NCBI RefSeq assembly: GCF_904849725.1 | Contig: NC_058524.1 | Span: 354,389,823 to 354,453,822, forward strand | Direction of reading: 5' to 3' | From: Hordeum vulgare subsp. vulgare | Lineage: Eukaryota > Streptophyta > Magnoliopsida > Poales > Poaceae | Length of the DNA: 64,000 nucleotides | Part shown: positions 1-12,453 of the stretch, in pieces | Numbering within the stretch: position 1 is the stretch's first letter | Layout: each line of letters starts with the position of its first letter | Program-made: the position numbers and the translations under genes | The notes under the pieces: generated by a model | What the model was told of the DNA's origin: nothing | Seen by the model: only the letters and a program-made list of their open reading frames with translations | The model's database searches: none

Positions 1-40
1 AACTCCTCTTGAACCAACACATTATTCCTACATAAAATTT

Positions 41-259
41 CTGAAATTTTTTGGGTCACAAAATAAAGTTAACAAAACTATACAAGAATGATAGCAACTA
101 CTCATAAGGACACCTAGAGCCTAAAAAAGCATTCAAACTACTTGGAAATTCAAGAATTCAACATGCAAGCTCATCTACAGTAGCACCTAGAGTAGCTAAT
201 TACTTCGAAGATAAACCACTAAAGCAAAAACTAATTGGAGGAGTGGAGGAGTTACATAC
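41..259 (-). other. E1 candidate leader intron (GT-AG, 219 nt)
   Basis: On the minus strand a donor-like GTATGT begins at 259 and an acceptor-like TTTCAG ends at 41, preceded by a T-rich stretch. E8 has the same pair (GTAAGT at 42649, TTTCAG ending 42870, 222 nt) at the same place relative to its second ORF. In E1 the start that corresponds to the E8 ORF (33-31) is followed directly by a TAG, so the ORF start is eroded here. Splicing is inferred from motif conservation only. Confidence 0.45.
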
Positions 260-640
260 CAAGGAGCAATCCCCCAAAATAATTTCAGAAATGGAGTTTC
301 AAGCAAAGAGATCAAAATCCACGGGTTTGGGAGCAAGAACACAAGAGAGAGAGCTACACCGATTTTTTTTCTGGAGGTAAGAGAGGCGGTGAGCTGAAGG
401 AATATGTGAGCGGACCCCCGAGGGGCCCACTAACCACCAAACAACGCCTCATGGGGGTGGTGCACCTTGGTGCCTAGTGGGAACCTCGGACACCCCCATG
501 TGATGTTTTTAGTGCCACATATTCTGAAATATTCAGAAAAATCATGTGAAAATTTCAGGTCATTTGGAGAACTTTTAATTTTGGGCACTTTTTATTGCAC
601 GGAGAAAATACAAAAAGACGATAAACATGGTATTTATTAT
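260..640 (-). promoter_or_regulatory. E1 internal LTR-promoter-like block
   Basis: Between the protease stop (801) and the candidate intron the minus strand resembles the U3/leader part of the Athila-type LTRs in this window. It has a short AAAGTTCTCC...CCTGAAA segment (about 590-545), a GC-rich stretch of ggggcccac and ccaccccc type (about 490-410), and a CTCCAGAAAAAAA leader (about 376-362). The same block is present in E8 (42255-42648). I see no sharp TATA box. It probably drives or once drove a second transcript, which is an inference from position and similarity. Confidence 0.45.
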
Positions 641-800
641 ATTTAAATAAAAATAACAGGAAAACTAAAATGGGTAGAGAGTTGTGCCTACTGAATTCAT
701 CGACCTCATGCTTCTTTAAAATGATTCATTAACAAGGTTGACCAAGTCTTATTAACAACCACTTCCAATTAGCATGGTCCCAAAGAATTTTTGTAAAACA

Positions 801-3586
801 CTAAGTTATCTCAATGGGGATGTGCATATCGCCAATAATAAGTATCTCATATTTATTTTTGGTAGTAGGTAGAGGTAGTTGAAAACTTCCATTGGTGGTA
901 GTCGGAGATTTTTGAATAACATGAACACCATTCACTTGAAATTGTTTCCTCGGAAAATGCATCTTATGTTCTTTACCATTGACATGAAAAGTGACTTTGC
1001 TTTTATTGCAATCAATAGAAGCCCCTGCAGTATTTAAGGAAGGTCTACCAAGGATAATTTACATGTTGTCGTCATCGGGCATATCAAGTATAACAAAAGT
1101 CTATGAAGACAGTAACATTTGTAACAACAATGGGTACATCCTCACAAATACCGATAGGTATGGAAGTTGATTTATCACCCATTTGCAATGAAATATCAGT
1201 AGGTGTGAGTTTATTCAAGTCAAGTCTTTTGTAAGGAGAAAGGCATAACACTAACACCAGCTGCTAGATCAGAAAAAGTAGTTTTCACATAGTTACTTTT
1301 GATGGAACATGGTATAGTTGTTATTCCTATATATCCTAGCTTTTTAGGTACTCCATCCTTAAAGTATAATTAGCAAGCATGGTAGAGTTTCAGCTTCAGG
1401 TATTTTTCTTTTATTAGTGATGATGTCTTTCATGTAGTTAGCATAAGGGGCCATCTTTAAAAGATCAGTTAAACAAGTTTGCAAAAAGACTAACCCAAGC
1501 ATTTTGGCAAAGCATTGAAATTCTTCATTATCTTTTTTATTAGTTGGTTTGGGTGGATAAGGCATGGGTTTTTGAAACTATGGCTCTCCTTCTTTGCCAT
1601 GCTTTCTATTAATAAAATATGTTTTATCATAACATTTATTCTTAGGTTGCGGGTTATCAAGATCAACAACAGGTTCTATCTCAACATCATTATCTGGTTC
1701 TTTATCATTGTGAGGTTGAGCATCTACATGAGCTTCATCATTATCATTTTCATCATCACTAGGTGAATGCTGACTACCAGATTGAGTTTCAACATCAGAG
1801 GTAGAGACATCATTAGCATTAGCAGAAGGATTATGTACTTTGGGTTCACTAGAAGTATGCAAGGTCCTACCATTTTTTACTTTTCTTTTTCTTCCTAGAA
1901 GGAATGGGTGCATCAATATTAATAATTTATGAATCTTGTTCAGTTCTTTTAGGATGACCTTCTCGATATAGTGGATCTTGAGTCATTGTTCCTACTCTAA
2001 TCATTACTCTAACAACATGATCATTCATATTACTATTCATTTCATGAAGTATCTCACTTTGAGATTTAGCAACATGTTCTAGTTGGGTTTGAACCATAGA
2101 AGCACGTTTTCTTACACGTCGTACATCATTGGTGATCCTAAATAACAAGTCACTTAAGCGAGCAATCATATCAGAGATTTGTTTCAATTGTTTCATGACA
2201 TAGGAATTGAAATGATCTTGCTTTATAATATAATTATCAAACTCATATAAGCATTGACTAGGATGTTGATTCTAAGGAATGTCACCTTCATCAAACTTCA
2301 AAAGAGAATTTACCTCCACCACCTATGGTGGTGTTTTGAGACCATGGATTTCTTTGGTAGGTGCTAAATTCTTAACATCTTCAGCTTTAATGCCTTTTTC
2401 CTTCATACATTTTTTTGCCTCTTACATAGTTTGAGGACTAAGGAATAAGATACCCCTCTTCTTTGGAGTGGGTTTAGGTGGCGGTTCAGAAAGTGTCCAT
2501 CCATTATGATTCTTCAATATATTAGTCAATAATTCCTCGGTTTGTTCTATAGTTCGTACCATGAAAACACAACCAACACAACTATCTAGGTGGTCCCTAG
2601 AAGCATCGGTTAGTCCATTATGAAATATCTCAAGTATTGCATTTTTCTTAAGAGGATGATCAGGGAAATCATTAAGTAATTGGAGAAGCCACCCCCAAGC
2701 TTGTGGGACACTCTCTTCTTCAATTTGCACAATATTAAATATTTCATGTAAGTCAGTTTGTTTCTTATGAGCAGTAAAATATTTTTTAGAGAAGTAAGAA
2801 ATCATATCCTGGAGACTACACACACAACGAGGAGCAAGACTATTGTACCAAATCTTAGCATCACCCTTTAATGAGAATGGAAATAATATGAGGAGATAGT
2901 AGTAGCGAATTTTCTCATCATGAGAAAACACGGCGGCTATATCATTTAGCATAGTGAGATGTGCCACAAAAATTTCATTTTCATAGCCATGAAAAGGATC
3001 AGATTCAACCAAAGTAATTATCTATGGGTTGACAAAGAATTCATAATTCTAATTAGTAGCAAAGGTAGGTGAAGTAGCAAACTTAGGATCATATTTCATT
3101 CTAGCATTCAACGATTTTTCATTCAACTTGCATAATAGTTTATTGAGATATTCTTCATCCTCACAACCAAGAAAGTATCTATCTATTTCTTCATCTATAA
3201 CATAACCATCAGGTATTTCAATTCTAGGTTAGTCATGTCTAAAAGGTATTGCAATATTTTTTAGTTGCAAAGACTTCATGAGTTTCAATAATAGCATCAG
3301 TTTTAGCATTCTCAATTTCTTTAGATATAACAAATTATTCATAAAGAAATTCTCCTAGTGGCATAGTATCATCAAGAAAGGTACTATCATCATCATAAGC
3401 ATCTTTCATAGCAGAGGTAGCATGATCAATAACTTGCGACATATCAAGATTAATAGTATGTGGTAGTGGTGTCGCAAGTCTATTCAAAATAGAGGGTGAA
3501 TCAAGTGCAGAGCTAGATGGCAGTTCCTTACCTCCCCTCGTCTTAGAGGGAACAATCTTGGTTCTTGGATCTTTCATATTCTTCAT
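801..3586 (-). pseudogene. E1 gag-protease, decayed
   Basis: This encodes the capsid-type Gag and aspartic protease of an Athila-lineage retrotransposon, broken by several stops and frameshifts. The start ATG (3586) opens with MKNMKDPRTK, matching MKNLEDPTTK of E8. The gag core (about 3012-2422) has SDPFHGYENE, FPFSLKGDAKIW and QAWG. A basic stretch with PLYREGHPK (about 1960) and an acidic linker follow. The protease motif reads DLAAGVSVMP (1270 leftward) instead of the usual D-[ST/L/M]-G, as in E8. The stop TAG at 801-803 follows HIPIE-type residues that match the E8 C-terminus. No RT or integrase follows; the promoter-like block comes next. It is not expected to give a working protein. Confidence 0.85.
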
Positions 3587-3634
3587 AGTGATCAATAAAT
3601 ATATATCCCAACTGACCTAGAAATGTAGCCATGC

Positions 3635-3652
3635 TCCCCGGGAACGGTGCCA
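3635..3652 (-). other. E1 primer-binding site (tRNA-Asp type)
   Basis: The minus-strand sequence matches 16 of 18 bases of TGGCGCCGTTGCCGGGGA, the tRNA-Asp complement used by many Athila-type elements (known from the family). It lies 11 nt inside the LTR edge at 3664, fixing the element orientation. Confidence 0.75.
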
Positions 3653-3663
3653 GAAAACGTTCT

Positions 3664-3975
3664 TGATAACCCACAAGTATATGGGATCGCGATAGTTTTC
3701 GATGGTAGAGTATTCAACGCAAAATTATATATTCGACACAAGGGGAGCCAAAGAATATTTGCAGGTATTAGCAGCTGAGTTATCAATTCAACCATACTTG
3801 GAGATTTAGTATCTGTAGCACAGTAATCGGTAGCACAACAATATGATAGTTTGATAGCTGTGGTAATAGTAGCAATAGTACCGGTAATAGTAGAAGCACT
3901 AACGGTAACAATGATAACAATTTTGTAGCAGTTGAAAAAGCAGTAGCAACAATAGTAACTCAGAAAGAAAAATAT
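3664..3975 (-). repeat. E1 5' LTR, inner part
   Basis: The LTR edge TGATAACCC at 3664 is the 3' end of U5 on the minus strand (...GGGTTATCA). It is cut at 3975 by solo LTR S1 and resumes at 7858. The GTAG/CAACA-rich stretch (about 3820-3960) corresponds to the CTG/CTA-rich U5 tract of E8. Together the two parts make an LTR of about 1.42 kb. Confidence 0.85.
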
Positions 3976-6900
3976 TGTCGGGACCCCGATCCTAAGTCAT
4001 AAGAACCCGGCAAGTAACACATCACATCACTTTGCGGCCTCACTCATGGTAAACTTCAGGGCTGCCACCTCACCTTGGCCGGGACCGTTTGCGTATTTTA
4101 GCTTGTGTATATGAATGTGTCGCTAGCATTCAAACGACAAATAACCCGTGTCGACATGACTAGTTATAAACCCAAGTGGTACATCCATACAGGGACAGGA
4201 ATACATAACCCAGCAAAGCAGGTGTCGGTCAACAGCGTGTGTAGACGAGTCGTAGCAAGCTACAAGGACTCCATTACACCGCGTGACATTTCCCCGAGGG
4301 GACAGCCACAACAACAAAGAAGGATGCATGCGTGTCAATCATTGTGTCCGGAGCAGTAGCAAGCTACCAGGGCTCGGTAGAAGCACAAAGAGGCATTTCC
4401 CCGTAAAGAGTACTACTAAAGGCACACAACTAGGTGTCAAATCCCACACATACCAATGCATTTCAAACATACACACAATATGCACGATATGTGTAGATAC
4501 AACATGGCATGACAACATAACTCTATGACTCAAGCATTTATAAAAAACTCATAAGAGTCAACATAGTATGATATAACAAACAGGGGTTACATGACCCAAC
4601 ACTCAAGTCATACAAGCATCGAGCGGAAGCAAAACATGTCTGGGTACAGACATCTACTAAAATGGATGGAGGAGCCTGAAAAGCTACAATGACCCTACCA
4701 AAGGAACCAGACCTTTGTCTTGGATTCCCAAGCTATTTCGGTCAACGTCGATCACATCGTGTAGAACCAATAGTGAAACTAATGTTTCCTCTGCAAAAAA
4801 CATAAATAAGCAAACGTGAGTACAAATGTACTCAGCAAGACTTACGTCAGAACTATCGACATATGTATCTGTATCAAAGAAGGGGTTGTGGAGTTTAATT
4901 ACAGCAAGCCAGCTTTGACTCTTGGCTAACATGTACTATGACTACTAGTTCTTTCTTTGAGGTGGGATAGCGCACACGAGTCCACATATTCACCAATTCA
5001 ATACTCCACTATGGATCCACTTCATCTCCCTACGAGAAGGCCATCCGTAGCACTCACACTTATCTTGAATATTTTATAGTATCCATTCAAGTTCTCTATG
5101 ACCATATAAGTTTCCAAGTAGTCGATATTTGTGGATGTGTCTATTCGAATAGATTAGATTACCCTGCATGGGTGTAATTCTTCACACATGCTCCCACCAC
5201 TTATCACCATATGGACGTCATGCATCTTGGCAACCTTCAAGCGGAAGCACTGGCATGGGAGTCGCCCATGACCTAACTAACCACACAAGACTCTAGTCCA
5301 GGTGTATCGCCTATTTGAGACTGAACCCACAAGTAAGTCCGGCCGAAGTTTCCTCTATGGTCCCAAACGATGTGTACATGGTTCCCAAGCCCACCTCGAC
5401 GGATGGTACTACGCTTGGTACACCGGGCCACAATGCCTAGTTTGCCCCAAGCCCACCTATACAGGGTACCACTCGGTAGACTACTAGGATGTCCTACAAA
5501 CACCAGAAACTAGTTGTAACTCCTGGACAGAGATCTAGGTGATTAATAAGTCGAGAGAGTCTATTAAGGATCCCAATGTGCGGTAGTAGCTAGTCTTGGA
5601 TAACATACATAGGACTCAGTTCTTAAGGATGGTCCCAATGAGACAACCCTCCATGTAGTCCTACACATCCTCTCATCGGTACCTTTACCAAATCAGGTTC
5701 ACACCTTTACTCTCACACCGTGGGGCATGAACACATCTATTCCGATTCATCGTCCAGATGGATCAGACCCGACGCAACTCTAAGCATAGCAGGCAAAGTA
5801 AGCAAGCATGGATGAGTAGCACATCAAGGCTCAAGCAGTTGCTACTCATGCTAAGTGGTTTCAACTATTTGCTGTGGAAAAATTAGGTCATGCAGAGGAA
5901 TGGATTCAACTACCAAGAATAAATAACAGTTGAATCTTTGTTTTCCTAATGTAGTAAAAGAGAGCAGGAGCGAGAGAGTAGGATTTTATCGGAATGTTCA
6001 AGGGGGGTTTGCTTGCCTGACAGTTCTAAAGATAGCAATGAGTCTTCATCAATGTCAATGATCACATCGTCGGAACCATCATCTACCGAGGGGGAAGCAA
6101 CACCGGCAAACAGGAAAAGAACAATATTTACTTCACATAATTGCAACACTATGATGCATGATCATGACATGGCAATATATCGTTGATTGAGCTAATGCAT
6201 CTACATAAGGATTATATGAAGTTAGTTTGAACCTAAGATTCAAATTCAAACTCCATATATTATTATTTAAATTGCATTTATTTAATTTATCCAAAACAGA
6301 GGACTATAGTTGTTTTAACATGCACGAATATGCCATAAACAGATTCCTTCAATTTTTCTAATACTTTTTCATATATTATTTATTTAATTTGGAGTTATAT
6401 TTTATTTTCTATGATTTTTCAAAGTTTTCAGCATTTTCTGGAATTATTTTTATATCAGAAAACCCATTTATTGCGTCAGCTCTGCGTCATCAGGTCAAAC
6501 CAGTTGGGCCAGGTCAAACTGACTAGTGGGCGCCACTGGTCAGTGACCCACGGTTAATCCCGCGCTGACCGGCCTTAACCAGGGCTTTGACCAGCCATGG
6601 GGTCCGCAGTCAGTGGCTCTGGTGGAGGTGGTTAGTGGCTAACCACCGTCCACGTCAGGGGCTGCCGGAGCTTGGCCGGCGGCTACCAAATCCACGGTGG
6701 AGGGTCGCCGGAGATCATAGAAATGGTGCTGGAGAGCTCGGATCGACGTGTGGATTACAGCTACGGCATACCAGCGAAGCGCCGCATCGAGTAGGGATCT
6801 TGGGGGGCTCAGAGGTGGTCGGAGAGGCACCGGTGATGAGCCTAAGAGGCGGCGGGGTTCGGCCGTGGTGGAGCAACGACTAGGGCGTGCGAGAGGAGAG

Positions 6901-7852
6901 GGGAGGATGGGGAATCGACGGTGAAGCTCACGGTGGATCCTTTTTAGGCAACGGAGAGGTCGGGGTCGTCCTCTATCGGACGTATTGACGAGAAGAATCT
7001 CCAATGGCTGGAGTTGGGAACGGTGGCGATGACGGCGTTGCGGGGGCCTTCGGTTTGATTCTTTTAGCATGGGGGTGGTTCGTCGTTGTGGAGTCGATAG
7101 GTATGTCGGGGAATACTAGCAGGGTCGGAGGGGACGGCGGCGAACTCGAGCCCGACCTCGTCAATGGCGGGAGGAAGAAGAGATCATGGGAGAGATGGAG
7201 AGGAGGAATGGCGAGGAGGAGAGGATAAGGAAGAGGCGGTCCTCGTGCTAGCGCGGTTGGAGGCGAGGGGAGGCTGCCACGGCGTAGCAGGAGGTGGAGG
7301 TGGCCATCGTGCTCGGTCTCTCCTCTACCAGTACACAGAGGAAGAAGACGACCCTGCCCTTGGTGGGCTGGGCCTCTTCTGGGCGAGGTGAGCGCCAGGT
7401 AATTTCTTTCCTCTCTTTTTCTTTTCTGTTTTTTAATTTCTCTTATTCTATTTTGATTTGATTCAAAAACTAAATCATTTGAAAACCCTCTGAAAATATT
7501 TATGTGGCTTTTGCAATATATTCAAAGCCACTTGAACCCTTTCACAAATTTTAGGATCTATAAAACTATTTATATTACTTATATATCCAATGCAAAAAGT
7601 TATTGGATTAATTCAAATTCCAAATATATATATTTCTCTGATTCCAAAAATATTGGTTTAAGTTTTTACTATTGCCAATATTTTCACAGAACAATAGGAA
7701 CATTTTCTTGGAGTTGTTTGAAGTAATTTTTATCTTGGTCATGTGACAAAATTCTTTGTGAGGCTTGATCATACCTCAATTCAAATTCATTTGAATTTAA
7801 AGTGCATGCGTGAATACGCAATGGCAAGGAAGGTAAAACTTGGGCTGTGACA
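3976..7852 (-). mobile_element. S1: 3.9 kb solo LTR
   Basis: It starts TGTCGGGACC and ends GGCTGTGACA, and is flanked by perfect 5 bp duplications AATAT (3971-3975 and 7853-7857). No internal region, primer site or gag/pol is present, so this is a single LTR left by recombination between two LTRs. The minus-strand start TGTCACAGCC resembles TGTCACACCC of the E6 LTR, suggesting a chromovirus with long LTRs and a minus orientation (orientation moderately sure). The segment 6500-7400 is GC-rich and gives long random frames on both strands that I do not regard as genes. Confidence 0.9.
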
Positions 7853-7857
7853 AATAT

Positions 7858-8970
7858 GTGGAAAACTCGTAGGCACTGGATCAGTGATATTGCTAGATAA
7901 TATTCATCATGTATCAGTCATAACATAGGGCGACACAGAATTAGCTCCCGTTCATGGATATACTATAGGCACGTATTCCGTAAATAGTCATATGTGCTTA
8001 TGGAGAACAACTTGCATGACATCTTTTGTCCGGCCCTCCCGTCGTAGTGGGGTCCATAAGGAACCTAAGGGATATTAAGGCGTCCTTTTAATAGAGAACG
8101 GGAACAAAGCATTCACACATAGGGATACATGAACTCCTCATACTACGGTAATCACTAGAAAGAATGCCAATAATTGTCACTTTGGGGTATGCGGATCCTG
8201 ACACGTAATAGGTTCATATGACTTGCAAGATCGGATCAAGAACATAGATATAATGATGGAAATATAAATGGTTCAGATAAGAAATCATGGCACTCGGGTC
8301 CTAATGACAAGCATTAACTATGGCAAAGTCATAGCAACATCAATCTCCGAACAAGCATTAACTAGGGATCAAGCCCTAACAAACCTTACTCGATTACATG
8401 AAGAATCTCATCCATCTCTTCACCGACCAGCAAGCCTACAAAGGAATTACTCACTCCCGGTGGAGATCATCATGAAATTGGAGATGAAGGAAGGTTGGTG
8501 GTGATGAAGACTGAAGATTCCCCTCTCCGGGGCCCCAAACGGACTCCGGATTTGGCCTCCCGATAAAGAACACGAGGTGGCGGCGGCTCCGTATCATGAA
8601 ATGGGATGAAACTTTCTATCTTCTTCTTTCACCAAAAATAGGATTTTAGAGCACTGGAATTAGGGTCATCGGAGCCCCATGGGCCCACTAGACACCAGGT
8701 CGCGCTAGGGGGGCTGGCGCACCCTAGTGCTTAGTGGGCGACTGGGTCCTCCCCTCTGGTGGGTCTTGGTCCTAGTATTTTTCTCTTATTCATTAAAAAT
8801 CTCCAAAAAGATCTTCCATTCCAAGAACTTTTATTTTTGCGCAAAAAAAGGCCATGGCAGTTGTGTTGAAAACAGTGTCAGTTTGGGTTAATTTCATTCA
8901 AATCATGCAAATAAGAGTCCAAAACAAGAGCAAAAGCATTAGGAAAAGTATATACGATGGAGACGTATCA
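7858..8970 (-). repeat. E1 5' LTR, outer part
   Basis: This continues the LTR interrupted by S1 and ends ...TACGATGGAGACGTATCA at 8970, the reverse complement of the TGATACGTCTCC start of the E8 LTR. It includes the GC-rich U3 promoter region (about 8530-8760). Confidence 0.85.
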
Positions 8971-11477
8971 ACGATCATAAAAGACTGTTGACCCCCATTA
9001 ATCTTTCATATTAGCAAAGCATGGCTGCCTCATCACCACATTAATACAAATGTTAAGCACCATGATGTGCAAATCAGGCAATTGAATCATACTTTTTCAA
9101 AATTAATCGACTTTTTATTCTTCACACAATACATGAGTGTGAGCCATGGACATAGCATAAGGTGGAATAGAATATAGTGGTAGGTGTCAAGGGGGTAAAA
9201 ATGGAGAAGATAGTTTCACATCAACTATACGTACCAACGGGCTATGGACATTCCCATCGATAGATGCCAATGCGAGGAGTAGGGATTGACATGCAAATGA
9301 TGCACTATAGCTGTAAGTGTATGAAAACTCAAACGAAGTTAAGTGGGATGTGCATCCAAATTGCTTGGTCATGGAGACCTCGGGCATTTGAGGAAGCCCG
9401 TCATCAGAATATGCAAGACAAGTTTATAACAATGATAATATGATTCCCACTAGCATATGAAAATGACATATCATGGGACTTTCTATATGAGGAACATGGT
9501 GCCAATTTCAGGCACAAGTGTGGTACAAGGACGGTAGCAAAGTCCCTTCTCTATTTTCTCTCATTCATTTTTTTCATTTTTTTACTGTGGGCCCATTTGA
9601 CCTCCCCATTTTTATTTTTTGTTTGGAGTCTCCATCATCCTGTCCTCACTGGACAATGCCCTAATAATGATGGTCATCACACTCTTATTTACGTACAACT
9701 CATGAAAGCTCGATATGAAGAACTATGACTCAATATGAATGCCTCTAGCAATGTACCAGGATGTGCAATGATTTAGCTTGACATGTATCAGCAATATAAT
9801 GATTGGTGGCTTTGCCACAAATGCTATGTCAACTCTATATGATCATGCAAACCAATAGGATGATGAATGAACTAGTCATATGATGTAACGTTGGAATTTG
9901 CATGGCAGTATATCTCGGAATGGCTATGATAATGCCATGGTCGGTAGGTATGGCGATGTTTTTCAGCATATCATGCCACAGGGTTTGGATGCACTAGCGA
10001 AGTTTGCATCGGTCCTCGAGGTGCGAATGGGCAATGTAAGGTACCGAATAGACTAGCAAAATATGAGGAGATGATATTGCGTATGTCCATGGTTCCACGT
10101 TAGTCATGAATAACTCATATACTTATTGCAAAGTTTTATTACTTTCATCACAAATCAAAGCACTACCCACATGCCCCTAAGGAGAGGGTTGGGAGGAGTT
10201 AACCATTGCGTGACTCTGACCCGAAACAACACTAGGATTTGAAAGAGGAATAGATATGCCCACATACACCCATGCCTTTTTAATATTCAGAGAAACAAGA
10301 AATTGGGACCTCTTAATACCACGACTTCTACGAATCAACAATGATGCACTCACACTTGTTTCATATTACCACCTCAATATCATCAACCCATAATTTTCTT
10401 TATGTGCTACATGATGGTTTTTATTACCATTCATTGAATACCTATTATTTTAGGACTAGCTTTATGACCCATGTATATTATCGCTACTATTTATTAACTC
10501 TCAAATGAATATTAGTGAAGACTGAGAGTTCACATATTTCTATAAATCTAGACGTCACCATGCTCAAAAAGATATAAGTGAAGTACTAGAGCAACTGTTT
10601 AGCTCAAAAGATATAAGTGAAGCACAAAGAGTATTGTAACGAATCATGATAAATGTCTGTCTCTCTTGGGTTGGTGTTTCCAGCAAACGATGATTATGGA
10701 AATCCAAAAATAAAAAGAAAACTAAAGCAAACAAAGATCCAAGGAAAATTCGTATCATGTGATGAATAAAAATGTAGCTTCAAGTGACATACCAATGGAT
10801 TGGGACGAAAGAGGTGATGCTTTCCAGGGCATCCCCAAGATTAGGCGCTTGAGTCTTCCTAGAATATTGCCATGGGGATCCTTGGGAATCCCCAAGCTTA
10901 GGCTCTCGCTGCTCCTTATTCCATTGTCCGTCACGATAACACCCAAATCATGAAAACTTCAATCACACAAAGATCAACAAAACTTAGTGAGATTCGTTAG
11001 TATAAGCAACATAAAAAATACTTAGGTACTGTTGTAAATTAATTATTATTTCATATTTCATAATAGGTATTGTATTCTAACTTGCCTATGGATTATACCC
11101 CCCGATACAATCCATAGCATCATGAAAACAAGCAAACTATGCAAGCAAAAAACAGAATCTGTCTAAAATAGAACTATGTGTAGTAATCAGTAATGAACCA
11201 ATATTTTTCTAACTCCAAAAAATCTGAAGACTTAGGACTACGTGAGGAATTTGTACATAAATACTGTGTAAAACATTCAGCTTAAAAATATGTTCCAGTA
11301 AAATAAGAGAAATTCTGCACCTGACGTGAAAGTTTCTGTTTTTGCACAGTATCAATTATACTCATCATACAAGTCATCCCAAAGGTTTAACTTGGCACAA
11401 ACACTAATTAAAACATAAAACACAATAATTACAGAGGCAGTAATCATGTCATCACACGAAACAGAAATAAATGTTAA
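8971..11477 (-). other. E2 3' non-coding interior
   Basis: No coding region is supported in these 2.5 kb. The minus strand carries two spaced polypurine-like motifs of the type GCCTAAGCTTGGGGAT (10909-10890 and 10848-10831), similar to the polypurine tract that precedes the 3' LTR in E8. The stretch about 9540-9600 is poor in information and T-rich. Confidence 0.6.
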
Positions 11478-12314
11478 CTATAGGGTTGTCTCCCAACAAG
11501 CTCTTTCTTTATAGCCAATAAGATATGCTTGAGATTTCAATGATCGTCACATAATAGACACGAATTAAAGCACAAAGAGAGCTTCATAAAACATGTGACA
11601 AACACATTCAAGTCTAGCATGCTTTCCATGCATAGGCATTTTATAAGCAAACAATTTATCAAGACAAGAAGTATCTTGCATATGCAAATAACACGAGTGA
11701 AGCATTAATAATTTCAACACAAAGAGAGGTGATTGAGTGACATGCAAATTCCTATAACCATATTTGCCTCTCTAATAATAAGTACACATAGGTTAATAAT
11801 CAAACTCAACAATATAGCTATCATGTAAAACATTCTCTTTATGTTCCATATGCATACAAATCTGACAATCTTTCAAAGTAGTGGGATCGTTATTACCGAA
11901 ATTTCACGCTCTTCCAAACCAACTTTTAGTAGTGTTGCGAATATCATAGTCAATAACAGATTCATCATGAAACATAGAATTATCAAGATTACAAAAAACT
12001 TCATGCTTATCACCCCAATCATGATCATTAGCGCAATCGGTATTCATAGAATTTATACTAACAACATGGCAATCATGCTTTTCATTCACGTAAATGTCAT
12101 GAATCACTCTATAAATTTCAAAAAAATTTAGATGATTTTCAAGCAAGGTCTCATAAAGATGACCTAGTGCACTCTCACTAGCAATTGTTTCAACATAAAT
12201 GGGTCTTTTGAAAAGATTAGCTAGTGGATGAGGACCCATTTGTCTTAATCTTTGCATTTTACTTTCTATTTTGGTGTGACAAGATAAATATAGCATAACT
12301 AAGCAAGCAAGCAA
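11478..12314 (-). pseudogene. E2 family-specific ORF of unknown function, decayed
   Basis: An ORF begins about 110 nt after the primer site. Recognisable pieces are MGPHPLANLFKRPIYVETIA (about 12245), then EIYRVIHDIYVNEKHDCHV (about 12120), then ESVIDYDIRNTTKSWFG (about 11970), then CLDKLFAYKMPMHGKHARLE (about 11670). It ends near GYKERACWETTL with TAG at 11478-11480. The reading frame is interrupted by stops and shifts between 11904 and 11478. It has many His and Cys residues but no clear zinc-finger spacing and no similarity to gag or pol that I can see. I recall similar ORFs in many Triticeae retrotransposons, but know of no function. Confidence 0.6.
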
Positions 12315-12425
12315 ATAGAAATAATTTTGTATTTTTGTCTTTTTAAGAAAGAAAATATAACAGAAAATAAAAAGAACAAGTGAATGATATTTTTTGTGAA
12401 GTTACTTGATAGTTTGTGATGATAT

Positions 12426-12443
12426 TCCCCGACAACGGCGCCA
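12426..12443 (-). other. E2 primer-binding site (tRNA-Asp type)
   Basis: The minus strand reads TGGCGCCGTTGTCGGGGA, 17 of 18 bases of the tRNA-Asp complement, 10 nt from the LTR edge at 12454. Confidence 0.85.
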
Positions 12444-12453
12444 TAAATCATTC

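Larger units (their letters stand above)
1..8970 (-). mobile_element. E1: Athila-lineage LTR retrotransposon, truncated by the window edge
   Basis: Read on the minus strand the order is LTR (8970 to 3664, split by S1), primer-binding site (3635-3652), decayed gag-protease (3586 to 801), an LTR-promoter-like block (about 640-260), an intron-like leader (259-41) and the eroded start of a second ORF at the window edge. The outer LTR end at 8970 reads ...GACGTATCA. The protein and LTR both match E8 at 37529-47065, so the two are members of one family in opposite orientation. The element lies inside the 3' non-coding region of E2. Its 3' LTR and left target duplication are outside the window; the right duplication should be ACGAT (8971-8975). 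Confidence 0.85.

Noticed and set aside
6639..7391. Several overlapping ORFs of 63-143 codons on both strands
   Set aside because: All lie in the GC-rich part of solo LTR S1, overlap each other and have low-complexity composition.
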